Shown: piece after piece, positions 8,037 through 15,276 of the stretch | How positions within the stretch are numbered: the stretch's first letter is position 1 | How the letters are laid out: every line of letters begins with the position of its first letter | NCBI GenBank assembly: GCA_900551715.1 | Contig: URXG01000030.1 | Span: forward strand, 1-26,237 | DNA length: 26,237 bases | Direction of reading: 5' to 3' | Source: an uncultured Blautia sp. | GTDB taxonomy: Bacteria; Bacillota; Clostridia; Lachnospirales; Lachnospiraceae | Translations under genes and position numbers: made by a program | Notes under the pieces: model-generated | The model's input: the letters and a program-made list of their open reading frames with translations, nothing else | Database searches by the model: none | Told to the model about the DNA's origin: nothing

Positions 8037-9131
8037 TTATTTTCTGTAGAATTCCTGGATTTTATCCATGCGGGCACTCATGTTTTCAAAAAGTGCGTCT
8101 ACAATAGTAAGGGCACACATAGATTCTACAACAACCACAGCTCTTGGTACGATGACAGGATCGTGGCGTCCATGAATTTCAAGAGAAATGTTTTCGCCCT
8201 GATCTGTAACGGTTGCCTGAGGCTGGCTGATGGATGGAGTGGGCTTTATGGCTGCCCGGAGAATGATCTCGCTGCCATCACTGATACCGCCCATGATACC
8301 ACCGGCATGGTTGGTGGTTTTGACTATTTTGTTATTTTGTGTGGTAAATCCATCATTATCCTGGGAACCATTCATAGAGACAGTCTGAATACCGTCTCCG
8401 ATCTCCACTGCCTTTACTGCACCAACAGACATAACTGCATGGGCAAGCATGGCGTCCAGTTTGCCAAAGACAGGAGTGCCAAGACCGGCAGGTACACCTT
8501 TGATCCGGCATTCTACCATACCGCCGGCACTGTCCTGGGATTTCATACACTGTTCCAGATATTCACCGGCTCTGGCAGCAGCAGTGGCATCTGGCATATA
8601 AAAAGCATTGCAGGTAATTTTTTTCGGATCAAAACTGTCAATAGACACAGGACCGATGGATTTGGTGTAAGTACAAAATGAGATTCCCAGAGACTCCAGG
8701 ATTCTGGAGGCAATGGCACCGGCAGCTACACGCCCGATGGTTTCTCTTCCTGAGGAACGTCCGCCGCCCCGGTAATCCCGGAAGCCATATTTGGCATCAA
8801 AAGTGTAATCTGCATGTCCGGGACGGTAAGAGCAGGCAATATTGCCATAATCCCTGGAACGCTGGTCTGTATTTCTGACCATAAGGGAGATGGGAGTGCC
8901 TGTGGTACGTCCATCAAAAACACCGGAAAGGATCTCCACCAGGTCACCTTCTTTACGGGCTGTGGTATAACGGCTTTGTCCCGGTTTGCGGCGGTCCAGA
9001 AATTTCTGAATATCTTCTTCGCAGAGAGAAAGACCTGCAGGACATCCATCTACTACTGCACCAAGGGCTTTTCCATGAGATTCTCCCCAGGTAGTTACTG
9101 TAAAATAATTTCCAAAACTGGATTTGTTCAT
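8037..9131 (-). CDS. aroC: chorismate synthase
   Basis: Converts 5-enolpyruvylshikimate-3-phosphate to chorismate with reduced FMN, the last shared step of aromatic amino-acid synthesis. It begins with the family hallmark MNKSSFGNYF and WGESHGKALG. It also has RRKPGQSRYTT, the SGVFDGRTTGTPI loop, GGGRSSGRETIGRVAAGAIA and the C-terminal RHDPVIVPRAV motif. Length is 364 aa, full size. Read on its own strand, a purine-rich AGGAAGGA ribosome site precedes the start. It is the only protein gene on the minus strand and is not adjacent to other aro genes. Confidence 0.96.
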   Translation of the reverse strand: MNKSSFGNYFTVTTWGESHGKALGAVVDGCPAGLSLCEEDIQKFLDRRKPGQSRYTTARKEGDLVEILSGVFDGRTTGTPISLMVRNTDQRSRDYGNIACSYRPGHADYTFDAKYGFRDYRGGGRSSGRETIGRVAAGAIASRILESLGISFCTYTKSIGPVSIDSFDPKKITCNAFYMPDATAAARAGEYLEQCMKSQDSAGGMVECRIKGVPAGLGTPVFGKLDAMLAHAVMSVGAVKAVEIGDGIQTVSMNGSQDNDGFTTQNNKIVKTTNHAGGIMGGISDGSEIILRAAIKPTPSISQPQATVTDQGENISLEIHGRHDPVIVPRAVVVVESMCALTIVDALFENMSARMDKIQEFYRK

Positions 9132-9164
9132 ATATTTCTATTCCTTCCTGTTCAACTTGCATAG

Positions 9165-9194
9165 ATTATAACGTTACTGCTCACGATCTTCACA
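9165..9194 (-). promoter_or_regulatory. probable aroC promoter, overlapped by a palindrome
   Basis: On the minus strand TATAAT lies at 9170-9165, 33 nt before the aroC start. The -35 position falls inside the 27-nt palindrome at 9173-9199 and is a poor match (TGTGAA at 18-nt spacing). Either the promoter is activator-dependent or only the -10 matters. Confidence 0.5.
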
Positions 9195-9199
9195 GTAAC
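9173..9199 (-). repeat. 27-nt palindromic repeat, copy 2
   Basis: Read on the minus strand: GTTACTGT, an 11-nt centre (GAAGATCGTGA), then GCAGTAAC. It is tandem with copy 3, separated by 8 nt, and directly abuts the aroC -10 box. Confidence 0.8.
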
Positions 9200-9207
9200 C
9201 ACATTAT

Positions 9208-9234
9208 GTTACTGTTCACGACCTTCACAGCAAC
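9208..9234 (-). repeat. 27-nt palindromic repeat, copy 3
   Basis: Read on the minus strand: GTTGCTGT, an 11-nt centre (GAAGGTCGTGA), then ACAGTAAC. The centre is identical to that of the copy at 23077-23103. It lies in the divergent aroC/corA intergenic region. Confidence 0.8.
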
Positions 9235-9239
9235 TTGGT

Positions 9240-9325
9240 CAAAATCCATTCCAAATCACCTTTGGTGATGGGATTTTGCCCTGTATGTCTCGGGATTTTG
9301 CCATATTCATGGCAAAACACCTCGC
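9240..9325. repeat. cluster of nested hairpins and a direct repeat
   Basis: CAAAATCC (9240-9247) pairs with GGATTTTG (9271-9278) around an inner hairpin ATCACC-TTT-GGTGAT (9255-9269). GGGATTTTGCC occurs twice (9270-9280, 9292-9302). TTTTGCCAT (9296-9304) pairs with ATGGCAAAA (9309-9317). CACCTCGC follows at 9318-9325. No coding capacity is seen. The packing suggests a composite interspersed element rather than a terminator, since no T run follows. Confidence 0.6.
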
Positions 9326-9382
9326 GGAATATTACCTGTAAACATTAACCATTATAACACAGTGAATCGGGAAAACAAATGT

Positions 9383-9415
9383 GGAATTGACAAAAATTCC
9401 TGCACAATCTATAAT
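9383..9415 (+). promoter_or_regulatory. perfect-consensus sigma-A promoter of corA with possible operator
   Basis: TTGACA at 9387-9392, exactly 17 nt, then TATAAT at 9410-9415. An inverted repeat GGAATT-N6-AATTCC (9383-9400) overlaps the -35 box and could be an operator. Transcription would begin near 9422. Confidence 0.85.
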
Positions 9416-9428
9416 GGGGGTGTATTTC

Positions 9429-9459
9429 GTTACTGTGAAGTGAAACTTTGTGCAGTAAC
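9429..9459 (+). promoter_or_regulatory. hairpin in the corA leader
   Basis: GTTACTG pairs with CAGTAAC around a second stem AAGT-GAA-ACTT. The outer arms match the dispersed palindromes, but the centre is 15 nt and different. It starts about 7 nt into the predicted transcript, so it may act as a 5' mRNA stabiliser or a variant repeat copy. Confidence 0.6.
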
Positions 9460-9489
9460 AATTTTTGAGAGTGGAGGGGGAGAGTGGTC

Positions 9490-10431
9490 ATGGTCAGAAT
9501 GTTTCGTACTTCAGATGGTGCTATACACGAAATACAGGAACCTCAGGATGGCTGCTGGATTGCCCTTACAAATCCGACAGCAACAGAGATTTTTGAAATA
9601 TCAGAGCAGTTTCAGATTGAGGTGGATGACCTTAGAGCTCCTCTGGATGAAGAGGAACGTTCACGTATCGAAGTAGAAGATACTTATACCCTGATCCTTG
9701 TAGATGTTCCTATGATCGAGGAACGTAATGATAAAGACTGGTATGGAACCATCCCTCTTGGCATTATTGTCACAGACAAGATGATCTTTACAGTATGTCT
9801 GGAAGACACACAGGTTCTTACCAGATTTATGGAAGGTCGCGTAAGGAATTTCTTTACTTATATGAAGACACGTTTTATTCTTCAGATTCTGTATAGAAAT
9901 GCCAGCATGTACTTGCGCTATCTGCGTATTATCGACAAGAAAAGTGAACAGGTAGAAGAGAAACTTCATTTTTCACCGAAGAATCAGGAGCTGATCGAGC
10001 TTCTGGAGCTGGAGAAATCACTGGTGTACTTTACTACATCTCTTCGTTCCAATGAGGCGGTGCTGGAGAAACTGATCAAACTGGAGAGTATCAAGAAGTA
10101 TCCCGAAGACACAGAACTTCTGGAAGATGTTATCATCGAGAACACCCAGGCGATTGAGATGGCTAATATCTACAGTGGTATCCTCAGCAGTATGATGGAT
10201 GCTTTTGCATCTGTTATTTCCAACAATCTGAACGATGTCATGAAGATCTTATCTGTGATCACCATTGTAATGAGTATTCCTACTATTGTGTTCAGTGCTT
10301 ATGGAATGAACCTGGCTCCGGTGGGGATGCCTTTTTCCGGTGCACGGATGGGATTCCTGATCGTTATTCTGATATCCATTGCAGCCAGTATTATTGCTGC
10401 AATCTTCTTATCAAAGAAAAAATATTTCTAG
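9490..10431 (+). CDS. corA: CorA-family magnesium/divalent cation transporter
   Basis: A 313-aa membrane protein. A soluble N-terminal alpha/beta and long-helix domain of about 250 residues is followed by two C-terminal transmembrane helices. The signature is AYGMNLAPVGMPF, containing the GMN selectivity motif, between the helices. CorA proteins work as pentamers and let Mg2+ (also Co2+, Ni2+) in. GTG 9484, ATG 9490 and ATG 9499 are all possible starts. ATG 9490 suits the GGGGAG stretch about 7 nt upstream, but this choice is not firm. The stop codon overlaps the ribosome site of the next gene, so they are co-transcribed. Confidence 0.9.
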   Translation: MVRMFRTSDGAIHEIQEPQDGCWIALTNPTATEIFEISEQFQIEVDDLRAPLDEEERSRIEVEDTYTLILVDVPMIEERNDKDWYGTIPLGIIVTDKMIFTVCLEDTQVLTRFMEGRVRNFFTYMKTRFILQILYRNASMYLRYLRIIDKKSEQVEEKLHFSPKNQELIELLELEKSLVYFTTSLRSNEAVLEKLIKLESIKKYPEDTELLEDVIIENTQAIEMANIYSGILSSMMDAFASVISNNLNDVMKILSVITIVMSIPTIVFSAYGMNLAPVGMPFSGARMGFLIVILISIAASIIAAIFLSKKKYF

Positions 10432-10441
10432 GAGTGATTTT

Positions 10442-11293
10442 ATGAATTGGATTGATAAACTGGAACGGAAATATGGGCGGTTCGGAATTCAGAATCTGAC
10501 GATGTACGTAATCATCTGTTATGTGGTGGGATATGTACTTGTCTATATAAATCCCAGCCTGTTAAGTATGATGAGCCTGGAGCCTGTATTAATTTTACAT
10601 GGACAGATCTGGCGAATAATTACATGGGTAATTTATCCGCCAAGCACAACCAGCTTTTTGTGGTTTATATTGGCAATTGTCTTTTTTTATTATCCGATTG
10701 GTACATCGCTGGAACGTACCTGGGGAAAGTTTCGATATACATTATATATTTTTTCAGGAATTTTATTTTCTGTGATCGGAGCTTTTATTTTGTATTTCAT
10801 AACAGGAGCCTATGGAATAGGATCTTTGTTTAATACTTATTATATCAGTTTGTCAGTATTTCTTGCTTATGCACTTAGTTATCCGGATATGAATATTTAT
10901 CTTTGGTTTGTAATTCCCATTAAGATGAAATGGATGGCAGTTGTATATGGGGCATTTATTATTTATGATATGGGTACTTATGTAAGAAGCGGTCAGTGGT
11001 ATATGGTAGTGCCTATTGTAGCGTCCCTTCTGAACTTTGCCCTGTTTTTCTTCAGTACCCGGAATATGCACAGATATAATCCAAAAGAAGTAAAACGTCG
11101 GAAAGAATTTAAGAAAGCTGTGGCCTCCAGCAGAGTAAACCCTGCAACCGGAGGAATTACCAAGCATAAATGTGCGATCTGTGGTCGTACGGAAAAAGAT
11201 GATCCTAATCTGGAATTTCGTTTCTGTTCCAAATGTAACGGAAACTACGAATATTGTCAGGACCACCTTTTTACACATCAGCATGTAAAATAA
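10442..11293 (+). CDS. rhomboid-like membrane protein with C-terminal Cys/His zinc-type tail
   Basis: A 283-aa protein with about six predicted hydrophobic segments and a rhomboid-style layout: an amphipathic start, VYINPSLLSM, HGQIWRIITWVIYPP, LERTWGKFRY, then YPDMNIYLWFVIPIKMKWMA. The catalytic GxSG serine motif is absent where expected (NTYYISLSVF) and no histidine is seen in the last helix, so it is probably not a protease. After a basic linker the tail has CAICG, FCSKCNG, YCQDH and HQH, a pattern able to bind zinc. AGGAG lies 7 nt before ATG 10442. It sits between corA and a lysA-type gene. The function is unknown. Confidence 0.8.
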   Translation: MNWIDKLERKYGRFGIQNLTMYVIICYVVGYVLVYINPSLLSMMSLEPVLILHGQIWRIITWVIYPPSTTSFLWFILAIVFFYYPIGTSLERTWGKFRYTLYIFSGILFSVIGAFILYFITGAYGIGSLFNTYYISLSVFLAYALSYPDMNIYLWFVIPIKMKWMAVVYGAFIIYDMGTYVRSGQWYMVVPIVASLLNFALFFFSTRNMHRYNPKEVKRRKEFKKAVASSRVNPATGGITKHKCAICGRTEKDDPNLEFRFCSKCNGNYEYCQDHLFTHQHVK

Positions 11294-11314
11294 TGCACAC
11301 GAGGAGAAATTATT

Positions 11315-12607
11315 ATGAAAAAAAAGCCTTTTGTAACATTAGACAAACTTAAAGAGATCACAGCAGAATATCCTACCCCTTTTCATCTCTATGACGAAAA
11401 AGGCATCCGGGAGAATGCGAAGGCATTAAAAGAGGCTTTTGCATGGAACAAGGGATTCAAAGAATTTTTTGCTGTAAAAGCAACTCCGAACCCATATCTG
11501 ATCCAGATTCTTCAGGAATATGGCTGTGGTTGTGACTGCTCTTCCATGACAGAGCTGATGCTTTCCAAGGCTATTGGCTGCAAGAAGGGAGATATCATGT
11601 TTTCTTCCAATGATACTCCGGAAGCAGAATTCCGTTATGCAGACGAGATCGGTGGAATCATCAACCTGGATGATATCACTCACATTGAATGTGTTGAACG
11701 TGCAGTGGGACATATTCCGCAGACCATCAGCTGTCGTTACAATCCAGGCGGACTTTTCAAGATCAGCAATGATATCATGGATAACCCGGGAGATGCAAAA
11801 TACGGAATGACAACAGAGCAGATTTTTGACGCATTCCGTATCCTCAAAGAAAAAGGTGCTGAAGAATTTGGTATCCATGCATTCCTTGCCAGCAATACAG
11901 TAACCAATGAATATTATCCGATGCTTGCCAAAGTTATGTTTGAACTGGCAGTAAAACTCCAGAAAGAAACAGGTGCTCATATTAGCTTTATCAATCTTTC
12001 CGGTGGTATCGGTATTCCTTACAGACCAGATCAGACTCCAAATGATATCCGGGTAATCGGTGAAGGTGTGCACAAAGTATACGAAGAAGTACTTGTTCCG
12101 GCCGGAATGGGTGATGTGGCAATCTACACAGAGCTGGGACGTTTTATGATGGGACCTTACGGATGCCTTGTTACCAAAGCCATCCATGAGAAACATACCC
12201 ACAAAGAATACATCGGCGTAGATGCCTGCGCAGTAAACCTGATGCGTCCTGCAATGTACGGCGCATATCATCATATCACTGTTATGGGTAAAGAAGACCA
12301 GCCATGCGATCATCTTTATGATATCACAGGTTCTCTTTGTGAGAACAATGACAAATTTGCCATTGACCGTTATCTTCCGAAGGTAGATATGGGTGACCTG
12401 CTTGTGATCCATGATACAGGTGCGCATGGATTTGCCATGGGATACAACTACAATGGTAAGCTGAAATCTGCAGAGATTCTTCTTCGTGAAGACGGTTCTT
12501 ATGAACTCATTCGAAGAGCAGAAACTCCGAAGGATTATTTTGCTACATTTGACAGTTTCCCGATCTATGAGAAACTTCTTCAGGACGAAGATAAACTAGT
12601 AAAATAA
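11315..12607 (+). CDS. lysA: diaminopimelate decarboxylase-type PLP enzyme
   Basis: A fold-type III decarboxylase of 430 aa: PLP lysine in FFAVKATPNPYL (Lys55), NLSGGIGIPY glycine loop, ELGRFMMGPYG, and the second-subunit cysteine motif GSLCENNDKFA. The closest role is decarboxylation of meso-diaminopimelate to L-lysine. Related enzymes act on ornithine/arginine or carboxynorspermidine, and substrate cannot be read safely from sequence alone; the barrel segment HAFLASNTVTNEYYP differs from the usual LysA HxGS pattern. It starts 21 nt after the preceding gene with GAGGAG upstream, and ends the operon before a terminator. Confidence 0.85.
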   Translation: MKKKPFVTLDKLKEITAEYPTPFHLYDEKGIRENAKALKEAFAWNKGFKEFFAVKATPNPYLIQILQEYGCGCDCSSMTELMLSKAIGCKKGDIMFSSNDTPEAEFRYADEIGGIINLDDITHIECVERAVGHIPQTISCRYNPGGLFKISNDIMDNPGDAKYGMTTEQIFDAFRILKEKGAEEFGIHAFLASNTVTNEYYPMLAKVMFELAVKLQKETGAHISFINLSGGIGIPYRPDQTPNDIRVIGEGVHKVYEEVLVPAGMGDVAIYTELGRFMMGPYGCLVTKAIHEKHTHKEYIGVDACAVNLMRPAMYGAYHHITVMGKEDQPCDHLYDITGSLCENNDKFAIDRYLPKVDMGDLLVIHDTGAHGFAMGYNYNGKLKSAEILLREDGSYELIRRAETPKDYFATFDSFPIYEKLLQDEDKLVK

Positions 12608-12615
12608 GAATACAA

Positions 12616-12651
12616 AACTCCGGTCAGAATCTGTCTGTGCCGGAGTTCTTT
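12616..12651 (+). terminator. intrinsic terminator after lysA
   Basis: AACTCCGG (12616-12623) pairs with CCGGAGTT (12640-12647), followed by CTTTTG. Confidence 0.8.
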
Positions 12652-12680
12652 TGTACAAATGCTTTTACCTGAAGATATGA

Positions 12681-12711
12681 AAAAAAGCCCTTCCCAATCA
12701 GGAAAGAGCCT
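12681..12711 (-). terminator. intrinsic terminator of the tRNA-Leu transcript
   Basis: On the minus strand a ten-pair stem (GGCTCTTTCC with GGGAAGGGCT, some G-U) around TGATT is followed by a run of T residues, about 10 nt after the tRNA 3' end. Confidence 0.8.
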
Positions 12712-12720
12712 TCTTATTCA

Positions 12721-12800
12721 TGCCGCTGGCCGGACTCGAACCGGCACGGTTTCCCGCTTGATTTTGAGTCAAGTGCGTCTGCCAATTCCGCCACAGCGGC
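12721..12800 (-). tRNA. tRNA-Leu (anticodon CAA)
   Basis: A complete 80-nt cloverleaf without encoded CCA. The acceptor stem is GCCGCTG/CAGCGGC with discriminator A. The D arm begins GCG and closes with CGC. Anticodon stem CTTGA/TCAAG holds the loop CTCAAAA, giving CAA, which reads UUG. A short class-II variable arm (CGG-GAAA-CCG) and the T arm GCCGG-TTCGAGT-CCGGC follow. The long variable arm and anticodon agree on leucine. Confidence 0.96.
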
Positions 12801-12813
12801 ATATGAACCGTTG

Positions 12814-12845
12814 ATTATAATAACACAAATAATCAGTTCCTGCAA
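12814..12845 (-). promoter_or_regulatory. likely tRNA-Leu promoter
   Basis: On the minus strand TATAAT lies at 12819-12814, about 14 nt before the tRNA. The only -35-like hexamer is TTGCAG at 12845-12840, a wide 20-nt spacing, so only the -10 is persuasive. Confidence 0.45.
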
Positions 12846-12970
12846 GAACTTTTTACAGGAAATAGTATGGTAGCATTGGTAACAGCAGAAATATACAGGT
12901 GAAAAAGGCATATAAGTGTCCAAAAACCATATATTTTATGAAAAGTTTATAAAAGTTCATGGAAAGGACA

Positions 12971-12999
12971 TTGAATTTCAGGGCAAAAAATGATATGTT
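12971..12999 (+). promoter_or_regulatory. possible ftsH promoter
   Basis: TTGAAT (12971-12976), 17 nt, TATGTT (12994-12999). Each hexamer matches four of six consensus bases. TACAAT at 13047-13052 is an alternative -10 without a good -35. Confidence 0.35.
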
Positions 13000-13075
13000 A
13001 CTTGTCACATTACAATTATTTGTAAATACCGGATATTCCGGCAGGATACAATAGATATGGAGGACAGGGAGTAAT

Positions 13076-14932
13076 ATGAAGTTTGATAAGAAAAAACCAG
13101 AAAAGGTTCCCATGTATGTGTATTATATCATCGTGGGTGTCATTATCGTTCTTCTCAATATGCTGGTAGTGCCTGCTGTACAGGAACGAAGTGTGGAAAA
13201 AACCGATTATTCTACTTTTATTCAGAATGTAGAAGACGGCAAAGTCACCAAAGCTACCGTAGACGAGAACTACGTTTATTATGAGATGAAGTCAGAGGAC
13301 ACAGGCAGTACTGTAACATGCAAGACAGTAAAGATGGATGATCCGGATCTGGTGAACCGTCTTTTGGATGCAGGTGTTTCCATGGATGAAGTTCTCCCGG
13401 AGAGTCCTTCTATCCTGGCTACATTGCTTCTCAGCTATGTAGTCCCTATTATTATTTTTATTTTCCTTGGCAGATGGCTCAGCAAGAAGATGATGTCATC
13501 TATGGGTGGAGGACCTGGCGGAGCCATGTCCTTTGGAAAAAGTAATGCGAAAGTCTATGTAAAATCCTCTACAGGAATCAAGTTTACAGATGTGGCAGGA
13601 GAAGATGAAGCCAAGGAGCTTCTTACAGAGATCGTGGATTATCTTCACAATCCTCATAAATACGCAGAGATCGGTGCATCTATGCCGAAAGGCGCTCTTC
13701 TTGTAGGACCTCCCGGAACTGGTAAGACTCTTCTTGCCAAGGCAGTAGCAGGTGAGGCAGAGGTACCATTCTTCTCTATTTCCGGTTCTGAGTTTGTGGA
13801 GATGTTTGTTGGTATGGGTGCGGCCAAGGTTCGTGACCTTTTCAAACAGGCTAACGAGAAAGCACCGTGTATTGTATTCATTGATGAGATCGATACCATC
13901 GGTAAGAAGCGAGATGGAGCAGGTTTTACCGGTGGCAACGACGAAAGAGAGCAGACTCTGAATCAGCTTCTTACAGAGATGGATGGATTTGACGGTTCCA
14001 AAGGTGTTGTAATCCTTGCAGCTACCAACCGTCCGGATTCCCTTGACCCGGCACTTCTCCGTCCGGGACGTTTTGACAGAAGAATCCCGGTAGAGCTTCC
14101 GGATCTTCAGGGAAGAGAAGAAATCCTGAAAGTACATGCAAAGAAGATCAAGATTTCTGATACAGTCAGATTTGATGAGATTGCCAAGGCTGCCTCCGGT
14201 GCTTCCGGTGCAGAACTTGCCAACATTGTGAATGAAGCGGCTCTTCGTGCAGTACGTGACGGACGTAAATTTGCCACACAGGCAGATTTTGAAGAAAGTA
14301 TTGAAGTAGTTATTGCAGGATACCAGAAGAAAAACAGAGTTCTTTCCAATAAGGAGAAGCTGATCGTATCTTATCATGAGATCGGTCATGCACTGGTGGC
14401 AGCCAAGCAGACAGAGTCTGCACCGGTACACAAGATCACCATTATTCCACGTACTTCAGGTGCTCTTGGTTATACCATGCAGGTGGATGAAAAAGAACAT
14501 TTCCTGATGAGTAAGGAAGAACTGGAAAACAAGATCGCTACTTTTACAGGTGGTCGTGCAGCAGAAGAACTGATTTTCCATTCCGTTACCACAGGAGCAT
14601 CCAATGATATCGAACAGGCTACCAAGATCGCCAGGGCAATGATCTCCCGTTATGGAATGAGTGATGACTTTGATATGGTTGCCATGGAGACAGTAAGTAA
14701 TCAGTATCTGGGTGGAGATTCCAGCCTTGCTTGTTCTTTTGAAACACAGACACTTATGGATAAGAAAGTAGTAGAACTTGTGCGCAGGCAGCATGAGAAG
14801 GCACTGAATATTTTGCAGGAAAATATGTCCAAGCTTCATGAACTTGCCAAATACCTCTATGAACATGAAACCATTACAGGCGAGGAATTCATGAAGATAC
14901 TGGAAACACCGGAAAATACTATAGAGGGATAG
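13076..14932 (+). CDS. ftsH: ATP-dependent zinc metalloprotease FtsH
   Basis: A membrane-anchored AAA+ protease that degrades damaged or regulatory membrane and soluble proteins as a hexamer. The 618-aa protein has a transmembrane helix at about 14-34, a small extracytoplasmic domain, and a second helix at about 113-132. The AAA module carries Walker A GPPGTGKT (211-218), pore motif FVGMGAAKVRD, Walker B IVFIDEID (267-274) and the RPGRFDRR arginine-finger region. The zinc site is HEIGH (434-438), a permitted change from the usual HEAGH. The C-terminal segment with ASNDIEQATKIARAM holds the third zinc ligand. It stands alone here, not next to tilS/hpt as in Bacillus. Confidence 0.96.
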   Translation: MKFDKKKPEKVPMYVYYIIVGVIIVLLNMLVVPAVQERSVEKTDYSTFIQNVEDGKVTKATVDENYVYYEMKSEDTGSTVTCKTVKMDDPDLVNRLLDAGVSMDEVLPESPSILATLLLSYVVPIIIFIFLGRWLSKKMMSSMGGGPGGAMSFGKSNAKVYVKSSTGIKFTDVAGEDEAKELLTEIVDYLHNPHKYAEIGASMPKGALLVGPPGTGKTLLAKAVAGEAEVPFFSISGSEFVEMFVGMGAAKVRDLFKQANEKAPCIVFIDEIDTIGKKRDGAGFTGGNDEREQTLNQLLTEMDGFDGSKGVVILAATNRPDSLDPALLRPGRFDRRIPVELPDLQGREEILKVHAKKIKISDTVRFDEIAKAASGASGAELANIVNEAALRAVRDGRKFATQADFEESIEVVIAGYQKKNRVLSNKEKLIVSYHEIGHALVAAKQTESAPVHKITIIPRTSGALGYTMQVDEKEHFLMSKEELENKIATFTGGRAAEELIFHSVTTGASNDIEQATKIARAMISRYGMSDDFDMVAMETVSNQYLGGDSSLACSFETQTLMDKKVVELVRRQHEKALNILQENMSKLHELAKYLYEHETITGEEFMKILETPENTIEG

Positions 14933-14971
14933 AACAGTTACAATCCAGGTAAAAATTTCCTGTATTTCCTG

Positions 14972-15000
14972 TTGAAAAATAGCATATAATAGAGTACAAT
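14972..15000 (+). promoter_or_regulatory. strong promoter for the RNA upstream of galM
   Basis: TTGAAA (14972-14977), 17 nt, TACAAT (14995-15000), with start near 15007. A TATAAT at 14985-14990 is nearby but has no -35 at proper spacing. Confidence 0.7.
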
Positions 15001-15006
15001 AAAAAC

Positions 15007-15237
15007 AGTTCAAACGAAACGTACACTTCTGGGATGTGCGATCCCCCTTTTTTTATTTGAACCTACATTGATTAATAGGGAATCCAACATCGCTGATGTG
15101 ATGTCAGACCTCTCGCTGTGGTAGACAGATCATTCAGTTGAGGACACCCAACCTGGCTTAGGCTAGGCGTCAAATGGAAGGGAACGGCATCCTGGATCTC
15201 TAAAGAAAAGATGAGCCATGTATATGGCTCTTTTTTT
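15007..15237 (+). ncRNA. structured RNA, 6S-like or galM leader
   Basis: This is a non-coding stretch of about 230 nt with its own promoter and intrinsic terminator. Pairs build a long rod: CTGGGATG (15029-15036) with CATCCTGG (15188-15195), CCCTT with AAGGG (15178-15182), ATTTGA (15055-15060) with TCAAAT (15170-15175), and CCTA (15062-15065) with TAGG (15164-15167). After an unpaired bubble of about 12 and 9-14 nt come GGG-CC-AAC with GTT-GG-CCC (15078-15088 and 15137-15149). A rod with one central bubble is the layout of 6S RNA, which binds sigma-A RNA polymerase. I do not recognise the primary sequence, so that name is tentative. ATTTGAAC can also pair with GTTCAAA (15008-15014), a possible alternative fold. 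A leader controlling galM is the main alternative, because galM shows no promoter of its own. Confidence 0.6.
15213..15237 (+). terminator. intrinsic terminator of the structured RNA
   Basis: GAGCCAT (15213-15219), loop GTAT, ATGGCTC (15224-15230), then seven T residues. It stands 40 nt before the galM start. Confidence 0.88.
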
Positions 15238-15276
15238 GAACATATTGACAGCAATTACATACCAGGAGGAAACAAC

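Noticed and set aside
9173..9234. CRISPR array
   Set aside because: Only two palindromes with an 8-nt gap, not identical, with no spacer-sized unique segments and no cas gene.
10442..11293. Active rhomboid serine protease
   Set aside because: The GxSG motif and the catalytic histidine are not present at the expected places.
15245..15250. TTGACA as a galM -35 box
   Set aside because: The matching -10 position (15268-15273) reads GGAAAC and overlaps the ribosome site, so it cannot serve galM.
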